Below, piece by piece: positions 56,260-64,000 of a stretch of 64,000 nt of DNA. Both the position numbers and the translations under genes were made by a program. Numbering within the stretch: position 1 is the stretch's first letter; each line of letters begins with the position of its first letter. The notes beneath the pieces are model-generated. The model saw only the letters and a list, made by a program, of their open reading frames with translations, had not been told where the DNA came from and made no database searches. The stretch comes from Melieria omissa (Eukaryota; Arthropoda; Insecta; Diptera; Ulidiidae): contig OZ020268.1 of the NCBI GenBank assembly GCA_963971225.1, forward strand, positions 39,253,348 to 39,317,347. Direction: 5' to 3'.

Positions 56260-57000
56260 ACTGACAGACAAACAGCCACACGCTGAGTGCAACGTGGGGC
56301 ACGCAGCAGTCGGCATGTGGCATGTGGCGGCCTGCTGCATTTGCGCCTTGGCGTGGCGCATTGGAGCGACGCAGCAGCGCGCAGCTGCCGGCCAGCGTGG
56401 CGCACAGTTGGCTCATGACTCGCTGGCTGGCGGTCGTCACAACATCAGCGCACGTAGTCGCAGACGCACGCCTTGGCGCATTGACGCGGATTGCCACTTG
56501 CCAATTGCGAATTGCCAGTTGCATGCAACAGCGCGGGGCACGGTCTGACTTTTGCACTCTGCGCGCAAAACGCTTCGCACGCCAAACGCTCCACGCTCCA
56601 CATTTCGCGTTTCGCGTTCCGCGTTCAACGCTCGTCAGCGGCATTTGCGTTCGCGTTCGCATTCAAAGCGCTCACAGTCGCAGTCGCGCCTTCGCATTTG
56701 TTGGCGTTGTCGGTTGGTCGGGATCGTTGTTGGTTGCTGTCGTTGGCGGAAATGACTTTTCGCAATTAGAATCGCGAATTTATTTTCCCAATTTTGCGGC
56801 AAATTTTCCAGTTTGTGTGTGTTGGTTTTTGTTCTTTTTGAATTTTTTTCTTGTTGGTCTACGCTCGGTTGGAATTTCACAAGTTTCAGTGTTTATGTGT
56901 GTGTGTGTTAGTTTTTTTCGCGCCTCTCGACAGCGACAGTCACTAATGGGATAATTGCGTCTGTATGTGTGTTATATTATTTTTTTTTGTTAAAATTTTA
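55601..57000. promoter_or_regulatory. Second GC-richer island, repeat-rich, no gene
   Basis: Has CAACAACAA tracts (about 55682-55830), (TG)n at 56077-56094, (CA)n at 56225-56253 and a dense TTGCGTTCGCG / CGCATTTGCG section at 56400-56700. A TATAAATA precedes an ATG at 55620, but the 75-codon frame there is threonine-rich from ACA/CAA repeats and is not convincing. Probably regulatory or UTR DNA. Confidence 0.35.
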
Positions 57001-57059
57001 CAATTTAGGAAGAAAATGTAGAAAAGTGAAAATTTGTTGTACGATGAAAAGTTGTTAAA

Positions 57060-57470
57060 ATTTAAATGAAATCAAATAAAATTCAGAATGAATCGAAATT
57101 AAATGAGAGTCAAATAAACTAAAACAAACATGGAAAACAAAAAAAAATAAAATAAAATCAAACAAAATAAAATAAAAAAATATTAAAAAAATAAAAAAAT
57201 TAACTAAAATGAAATAAAATAAAATAAATTGAAATAAAATAATAAAAAATAAAATAAATTGAAATAAAATAAAATAAAATAAAATAAAATAAAATAAAAT
57301 AAAATAAAATAAAAAAAAATAAAATAAAGTAAAATAAAATAAAATAAAATAAAATAAAATAAAATAAAATAAAATAAAATAAAATAAAATAAAATTAAAT
57401 AAAATAAAATCAAATAAAATAAAGTACAATAAAATACAAAATAAAAATAAAATAAAATAAACTATGTTAT
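57060..57470. repeat. (AAAAT)n pentanucleotide array
   Basis: About 400 bp of AAAAT units, pure at roughly 57260-57400 and degenerate at the edges. It is the same pentanucleotide as the array at 48.2-49.1 kb but on the opposite strand, and without the CATTT-block variants. Confidence 0.95.
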
Positions 57471-58180
57471 CACAAAATTAATCAGTTATCAAACTAATGA
57501 AATCAAAAATAATTAAAATAAATATAAACAAATAAAGATAAGTAATAAAGACAAACAATATTCTATTCTAATCAAAAGTAAATTCTATCTAAATCTTTTC
57601 TAACAAAACAAATACTAAATGTTTTTTTAAATACTAAATTTGTTTTAACCAAAAAGTATCAACACAAACCAAAGTTGCTCTGCTCCACTAAGTGAAACTG
57701 TGACACATAGAGCTGCCTGTGAAAAAGTGTGTATTTTTAAACTATGTGTAAAAGGAATTATTGTGCAAAAAACATAAAACAGACATAAAACATAAAAAAC
57801 AAAAATTTCACATTTCAAGCTGGTTTCATTAGCAGCTTTTCAGTTCTGATTAAAAATGCAACACGGATAATAAAATTCCCAACATTCCTCAACTGAAATG
57901 AAGCATTAAATTTGACATTTCTTAAATTTCAGTGTTTTTTTTTAATCAAGTATAAAAATTTTAAAGATAACAGAAAGAAGAACTGTGAAAAAGAACTGTG
58001 AATAAATATTCAAAATGAAACATTTCGTGTGTCATCTGTATATACAAAGTGAAAGTGACAAGGACTACAAAATTTCAATATACTTCAATCTGTAGTAAAC
58101 TAACTGGAGGACTTGCAATATCATTGAAGTGGCTTTTAATTCAATTTAAGGTAAAACAGTTGAAGTAAAAAGAGTTCATG
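57471..58180. other. Intergenic, AT-rich
   Basis: Nothing recognised. Confidence 0.5.
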
Positions 58181-58405
58181 TACGCTTCTGGAGTCTCAAA
58201 GACTGATTTCTAAGAGAAGATCCATAAATTCACAGATTGATGGATGTTTTATGAAAGATCTCTAATCGATTCTACTCTCTTTGTGCTCTTTGTTGTGTTC
58301 TTGAAGTAAAAAAGGTTCCGGAGTCTCAAGGATTGATCTCTAAGAGAAGATCCACAGATTTACAGATTGATGGATTTTTTAAGAATGGTCTCTTCTCTCA
58401 CTCAC
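58181..58405. repeat. Direct repeat, two ~90-bp copies
   Basis: GGAGTCTCAAAGACTGATTT CTAAGAGAAGATCC (58190 on) recurs as GGAGTCTCAAGGATTGATCT CTAAGAGAAGATCC (58321 on), each followed by an ACAGATTGATGGAT phrase. Another short pair (TTTTGAGTG.TGAATA...GTTTTGGTTAG) lies at 58563-58660. Confidence 0.8.
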
Positions 58406-61095
58406 CCAGAAAAAAGTTTATTCTCAGTTGAACTCGTAAATATGAACTCAAGATTAATTCTGTGTGAAAAATCTTGTCTGCGCAGACTTGGCCTGAAATT
58501 TTAGAATTTTTTCTTACTCTAAAAATATAATTTTATGTCCTGAGTTGAATTCAATGATAAAAATTTTGAGTGATGAATACTATGTGACACGTTTTGGTTA
58601 GTTTAAAAAAATAATGATACAAATTTTGAGTGTTGAATAATTTGTGTCAGGTTTTGGTTAGTTAAATTAATTAACAAAATTTACATAAATTAATAGATTA
58701 ATTTTTTGTAAATTTAGTGCCTGAACTGAAGTTTTTATTGAATTTGAATTTATTTTCAATTGGTTTTCAAATTTTGTTCTAATGTTCTAATGCTTTTTGA
58801 GCCGAAAGCCTCTGATGCTTCAACTTCTCTTTACTTTTGTAGAAGTTTTAATTGTATTAAAAATTTTAATAAATTCAAAAATAAATCTAAATGCTTTCTT
58901 CTAAAAGCTGTAAGCCTTTTGAATCCAAAAATTAGTCTCTATCATCTTACGAAACATAATTTCCACGTTAAGAGTTTTTTTAGTCATGTTAAGTAGATTT
59001 TAGTAAGTTTTAGTTAGTTCATTAGTGAGTTATCTGTTAATTTTGTTGACTTATTGAAATTAGTTGGTTTACTTCAAAGAGGTTTGCCAAAAATATTTGT
59101 GTTCTAATGGATTACTATTACAAGTCGTATACATATCTCCATCTGGCATCATTGAGGGCCCAATAGGATTCTATTACAATATTTAACCCTTTTCTATTGT
59201 GTTGCCATATGGCACATTGCTACTTTGTGGACGTCTGAACCCTCTGTGGTTTCAAGAATACATTTTTTGTTGGTCCTTAGAATAGTTTGAAGTTTTAGAA
59301 AAAATACGAAATTAATAAACTGAGTATATAAGTTTACAGAAGAGAAAAATACACGTTTTTTCAATGGCATATCTTGACATAATAAAGGAAAAAGAAGCAT
59401 ACAACTTCAGTTAACTTTTTAATTTGAGGTTTTCTTTGAATTTAGATACTGTTTTTGTATTAACTTTGGTTGAAATAAATGAAGAAATATTCAAATTTTC
59501 GTTATGCCTAACTTTTCCCAGTAAAAATCTGTAACGAAAAGGTTAAAGGAAAGTCCCAGTCAATTGACTCGATACGATTTCGATTCAGGTGTTAACACAT
59601 TGATTTCAGAAATGAGTTTTTATTTCGATTCAGGTGTTTTTCCATTGATTTCGGAACTCAATTTTCATTTTTGTTTCAATTTCAATTTAATTTTCAATTT
59701 TTGTTTGTAAGACAGTCCCAGTCGATTCAAATCGATTGACTCGATGCGCTTTCAAGCCAGTTGTCCATACATTGATTTCAGAAGTAAAGTGACTGAACAC
59801 AAATTGAAAACTGTGCCTTCTGGTCAACTGAAAAATTTGGTTCCAGTTGGTACAGAAAAAATTAAACAGAGAACCAAAGGCTTCCTTCTTTACTTATTAG
59901 ATCCTGGCGGTCTTTGTGTGGCCATTTGTGGCCAATCAGTTATACTTAACTTAGTACCCACTAATTCTTGACTTATAGTATAAGAAATTATCTAATTTTC
60001 AATGTACTTTGAAAGTCTTTAACCATTTGTAGGCATTTTTTTAAGTGACTTGAAAGTTTACAGTGACTTGAACTCATATGAAAAGGAGGTTTGAAATCCT
60101 CTATTGATATTTGAACTCTCGTAAGATAACAAAAAACCACTATTTAAACTAAATATATGAGAACCAGCAACCAGAGTCTTTGACTTTAACTTCTTAGTTC
60201 AAATATATAACTTTTGACTTTTTGAAATTACTAAAAACTTTACATGCATAAACCTTAAGATTTTGTTCACAACAAGTCTTAATGATGGCTTTAAAAACTC
60301 ATAGTTAATGAAAACTTGCTTTCAATTGAATTGAATTTATTACCATAAAGTGATGTGAGAGCAAATAGAAAAGACAAGAAAGACTTTTTAATACCATAAG
60401 CAACATTTATTTGTTTAAATTTATTTATTTTTTTAATAACTAAATCATTCATGGCACAAATCGATTAACTCTATACAAAAAAAAAAGTTGAGAAATGCAA
60501 TGAAATAGCTAAATTTTTATTAAAAATCCATAAACATTTTGTGGTTCAATTTTGTTAATCTTTGTTTTTCAGCAAAGTTGAAATATAAAATTTTAAATAT
60601 GAAAAAGTTATGACCGTTTCAAGTGCATTGACATTCAAATTTGACTCACTCAAATCTTTTAAAAAGTGCAGTTAATCGATTACTGCTTAACTAATTTGAT
60701 GAGTTTTATTACTTCACAACAAATTAAAAGTATGCAAATTTTGCTTCAGAAACTTTATGCAAACTTTCTGAAAGTTTAAAAGTACAAACTTTTTAGAAAG
60801 TTTATATGGCTTTTCCAACAGGTTTGCTTATAAGAGAAAAAGATGGGCACTTGAGTTAAAGTATATTTGAAATGGATCTTCATAGCAACTAAGAAATGAT
60901 TTCTGCTGATATTTTGGGCCCTAAGCCGTTTTATTTAGTTCAGTATGTGTTTAAACTTTCCCAAAACATCTGTTGTCCTTAAGTAAAGAACAATACATAT
61001 GTATGATGTTAAGTAGAAAGTTGTATTTTTGTTGAAAGGAAATTTTTTTTACATTTTTTTTTTAGTCTAGTTAAAAAGTGGGTCTATAAAACACG
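58406..61095. other. Intergenic, AT-rich, one weak TTAA element
   Basis: No gene recognised. TTAA-CCCTTTTC (59183-59194) and GAAAAGG-TTAA (59536-59546) could bound a ~356-bp piggyBac-like MITE, though the inverted match is short. A small repeat built on AGTCCCAGTCGATT and CATTGATTTC lies at about 59565-59785. Confidence 0.4.
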
Positions 61096-61129
61096 CCAAT
61101 CTGTCACCCTAATCTAATTTCAACTCTTG

Positions 61130-61520
61130 AGTCAGTTACCTCATGTGTTGGTAGTTACACAGCTGGCCCAGTCTGGCCTATAGGAGCCTCCAAGCTATCA
61201 CTTCAACTCAATTCAAACTCATGAGTTAGTTATCCCTCAGAAGTTTCATTACACAGCTGGCTCAGTCTGCTCTTTGAGAACCCTCACGCTGTCATTTCAA
61301 CAGCTGGCCCAGTCTGGCCTTTGAGAGACTTCAAGCTGTCACCCTGACCTGATTTAACCTCATAAGTTAGTGGTTGCACAGCTGACCCAGTTTGGCCTAT
61401 CAGTGCCACTAAGTAAGCATTCTAACCTAATTTAACCTCAGGAGTTAGTTACCACTAATAGTTTTGATTGAGTAACTGGACCAGTCTAGCCTGAGTGAGC
61501 CTCCAAGCCCCACTCTAATC
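61130..61520. repeat. Minisatellite, ~75-110-bp units, about five copies
   Basis: The phrase CACAGCTGGCCCAGTCTGGC followed by CTCCAAGCTGTCAC, CTAATTTAACCTCA and GAGTTAGTTACC recurs near 61160, 61254, 61301, 61377 and 61465 with indels. Non-coding. Confidence 0.8.
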
Positions 61521-61633
61521 TAACTTTAACTCAAACTACACCAATTAAAATTATGACTAACGCTGTATGTACGTAGGAAGATTAGGTAGTCGTCTCAAGG
61601 ACTTTACTTTGCCTCTGCCTAATGCCTTGAATC

Positions 61634-62428
61634 TTATTTAGTTAAAATCATTTTATACCTTGTGACCGAAAAGTTTCCGGAAATTTTAAATAATACGCAA
61701 AATTCGTAATCTTCATCAATATTTATTTTATCTCCTTCAAAATATGCTCCATTAGAAGCGATACACATATGCCAACGTTTCTTCGAATCATCAAAACATT
61801 TTTTATAGGCGCTTTCCGGTATGGCTTTGAGTTCCCTCTGCGAATTCTGTTTTACGTCTTCTATGGATTCAAAACGCGTTCCTCTGAGTGGTAATTTGAG
61901 TTTGGGAAACAGGAAAAAGTCACACGGTGCAAGATCAGGTGAATACGGTGGCTGTTCGATGGTATTTATTGAATGTTTAGCCTTAAAATCGTTGATAATG
62001 TTGGCTCGGTGCGAGGGAGCATTATCGTCATGAAAAATCCATGAATTATCCTTCCACAATTGAGGCCGTTTACGGCGGATATTTTCACGCAAACGTCTTA
62101 AAACAGTCAAATAATAGTCTTTACCGACTGTTTGTCCTTCAGGGATGAATTCATGATGCACCACACCACGAATATCGAAGAAAACAATCAGCATTACCTT
62201 GATTTTCGAGCGACTTTGGCGTGGTTTTTTCGGTTTCGGCTCGTCTTTTCCTCTCCATTCCGATGACTGTTGGCTTGTTTGCATGTCGTACTCGTAGACC
62301 CATGTCTCGCCACCAGTTATGATGCGTTCCATGAAAGTTGGATCGGAATTGGCACGATCAAGCACGTCCAAAGAGACCTGTTCACGGTACTCATTTTGAA
62401 GAAAATTCTCAACAAAATCGAAACGCAC
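61634..62428 (-). pseudogene. Mariner transposase, catalytic domain only, first Asp mutated
   Basis: A 264-codon open frame begins RFDFVENFL with no ATG and covers the catalytic half of a mariner transposase. The helix-turn-helix domains are gone. The first catalytic motif reads IITGGETWVYEY, with Gly replacing the essential Asp (residue 40). The second is HDDNAPSH (Asp135) and the third YSPDLAPCD (Asp170), with the family's 34-residue spacing. The frame has no stop at the usual place but reads through the 3' TIR (KISGNFSVT is TIR-encoded) and stops 24 bp into the flank. Missing start, missing DNA-binding half and lost catalytic residue make it inactive. Confidence 0.93.
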
Positions 62429-62603
62429 TACTGAGGTGAACTGGTTTCAACAGCTGCCGTAAACAAACTGTCTGACAGATCGCGCTCATTTTTGGCATAG
62501 TAATTAAGGACAGTGCTACCAACCTACAGAAACTTAAAATATCGAAAAATATACAGCGCGCGAATTTTAAATGAGAATTTCCGGAAAGTTTTCGGTCAAA
62601 ATG
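61658..62603 (-). mobile_element. Deleted mariner (DD34D) element
   Basis: The inverted ends are CCTTGTGACCGAAAAGTTTC (left) and CATTTTGACCGAAAACTTTC (right, inward), about 28 of 32 matching, flanked by TA (61656-61657 and 62604-62605). The element is 946 bp instead of about 1.3 kb because the N-terminal third of the transposase gene is missing. A different mariner family from the 3.2-kb copy, as the TIRs are unrelated. Confidence 0.92.
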
Positions 62604-62605
62604 TA

Positions 62606-62869
62606 TGTAAAGAATATAGCTTTAGAGAAGTTTAAATTTCAATGCGAATATACATGATATCGCCTTTAGAATGAATTCTGTGGTATTTAAGTAGATGAGT
62701 TGTTTTTTTTCTTTTTTCGTTTAAATCTTTTTACGAGTAGGTACTTTGTTGTTTGTGGTATTACAACGGACCATTAAGGCCTAAGTATGTCTTGTACATA
62801 GGCAGCCAACATAATCTAATTTAAGTATTTATGGTCTGTTGTTAAAATTGGCATGAAGGTTGAAAACTT
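62606..62869. other. Intergenic
   Basis: Nothing recognised. Confidence 0.4.
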
Positions 62870-63545
62870 TTCTAAATTACAAACGATTTCTTTGAAAATT
62901 TGTTAGTTTGAATCGGGTTTGAAGCTCAACTTTAGGTTCAAATTTGCGTTGTTGTAAGCGCCAAAATACAAAAAAACAGTGTTTGTTTCAGCGGTAGTCT
63001 TCTCATCAGGAAATGGCAAACCTTGAAGAGTAAATCTTGGCATAAGAAAGCTTCAGGTTGAAGCTTCAATTATAATCGATGTTAGAAAATTTGTCAGCTT
63101 GAATCGGATTTCAAGCTCAACTTTAGACCCAAGTCTGCATCTTTGTAAGCGCCAAAATATAGAAGAAAAAATGTTTGTTTCAGCGGACGTCTTTTCATGA
63201 GGAAATGACAAATCTCGGAGAGTAAAATTTTACATAAAAATGCTTCCAACTGGATTGTTTAGATTTGGCATACAACTGTCAGTTCCTGCCAACTTGAGGT
63301 TGAAAACTTATTTAAATTACAATTTGTTAGAAAAATTGTAAGTCTGTAGCTCAACTTAAGGTTCAAATCTGCGTTGAAGTTCAACTTCAGGTTCAAATCT
63401 GCATTGTAGTGAGCGTCAAAATATAGAAAAACAGCAACAACGACAACGACTGTCCACTCATCAGGAAATGGCAAACCTCGGAGAGTAAAACTTGGCATAA
63501 AAAAGCTTCTAACTAGATTTTTCAGAAGTGGCATACAACTTTTAA
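62870..63545. repeat. Minisatellite, ~190-200-bp units, three copies and a distant partial
   Basis: The series TTGAATCGGGTTTGAAGCTC, AACTTTAGGTTCAAAT, GTAAGCGCCAAAATA, GTTTGTTTCAGCGG, TCTTCTCATCAGGAAATGGC and GGAGAGTAAA...GCATA recurs from about 62908, 63101 and 63340. A diverged partial copy (GACTTGAAGCTCAAG, TAGCACCAAAATATAAA) lies at 63900-63962. Non-coding. Confidence 0.85.
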
Positions 63546-64000
63546 TTCATGTCATCTTTATACAAATTAATACCTACAACACTAATGGTTGAAGTAAGAT
63601 TGACATTAGTCTTAGAAAAGGATTCCTAGAATCGGTCTTTAATGCCAGTTATTTCAATATATAACAGAACAGTAATCACAATTTAGCTACTCGCTCTAGC
63701 AGCAGTTGACCAGAATAGAATTTTGAGAATTTGAATAGAATTGAATGGTAATTTGAGTTGATTTCAACATTGGACTCAATTCTTGTGTTTATTTGATAGA
63801 AGATCTCCGCTTTTTTTGTTAGGTGAAATTATGTTTTAGTATTTTTTTATTTTTTTATTTTTTTTTATAATCTCTATTAGAGTGCGTGCTGCGAGTCTGA
63901 ATGGGACTTGAAGCTCAAGAAAAATAAGATGAATTGTAGTTAGCACCAAAATATAAATTAAAAAAATCGTTCTCTGTCTGTTATGTCAGTTATTTAAATA
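63546..64000. other. Intergenic to window edge
   Basis: AT-rich, with the partial minisatellite copy noted above and no gene. Confidence 0.45.

Overview
This is a eukaryotic nuclear window, AT-rich and almost empty of ordinary genes. It most likely comes from a higher (brachyceran) fly, with a tephritid fruit fly the best guess. Three things point there: an intact Ubc13/bendless ubiquitin-conjugating enzyme of insect type, a DD41D (rosa-type) mariner relative of the kind first described in Ceratitis rosa, and CAA/CAG-, CA- and GT-rich non-coding DNA like that around fly developmental genes. The species is inference; the fly-like character is well supported.

Only two host genes can be called with confidence. 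One is a single-exon Ubc13 (bendless) coding sequence on the minus strand at 22828-23283. The other is a tRNA-Ser(CGA) gene on the plus strand at 19349-19430 with a Pol III T-run terminator. A gene-like exon with a good splice donor at 26953-27203 carries one frameshift and one stop, and is reported as a probable pseudogene or gene remnant.

Most of the rest is mobile-element debris and tandem repeats. In order: a ~460-bp tandem repeat with a deleted mariner inside it (2.6-4.3 kb); a tRNA-like Pol III sequence (4.4 kb); a (TCTAG)n array (5.9-6.4 kb); a solo LTR (10.2-10.6 kb) beside an RNase H relic; a tandem duplication (13.1-13.7 kb); a mariner relic, a LINE RNase H relic, and a DD41D-like element carrying a nested hAT MITE (13.8-15.7 kb); a 5'-truncated LINE (16.5-18.5 kb); a pogo-like and a Harbinger-like MITE (20.2-21.8 kb); a TTAA-flanked element (26.0-26.7 kb); a Tc1 element inside a minisatellite (27.3-29.8 kb); a nearly complete DD41D mariner (30.6-31.9 kb); further minisatellites (32.4-33.1 and 34.8-35.9 kb); a piggyBac-like MITE (34.3-34.8 kb); an unassigned transposon with an acidic ORF and palindromic subterminal repeats (36.6-37.6 kb); a hAT MITE (39.8-40.1 kb); a long-TIR TTAA element (40.7-41.4 kb); a 2.8-kb degenerate satellite (43.9-46.7 kb); a TA-flanked MITE (47.0-47.6 kb); a (TTTTA)n array with (TTTCA)n blocks (48.2-49.1 kb); an (AAAAT)n array (57.1-57.5 kb); minisatellites at 61.1-61.5 and 62.9-63.5 kb; and a deleted mariner (61.7-62.6 kb).

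Two GC-richer islands (about 49.2-52.7 and 55.6-57.0 kb, with smaller ones near 33.6-34.3 and 42.5-43.9 kb) have no convincing reading frame. They are dense in CA/GT/TTG microsatellites and look like promoter, 5'-UTR or enhancer DNA of a long gene whose coding exons lie outside the window. One of them holds a striking cluster of ATGTTGC/GCAACAT motifs.

Tandem repeats and transposons repeatedly coincide. Three elements (mariner, Tc1, Harbinger-like MITE) sit inside tandem arrays, where sister repeat units act as empty-site controls and support the element boundaries. No CRISPR array, bacterial operon or defence system is present. The least explained items are the 36.6-37.6 kb element, the 26.95-kb exon-like sequence and the ATGTTGC cluster.
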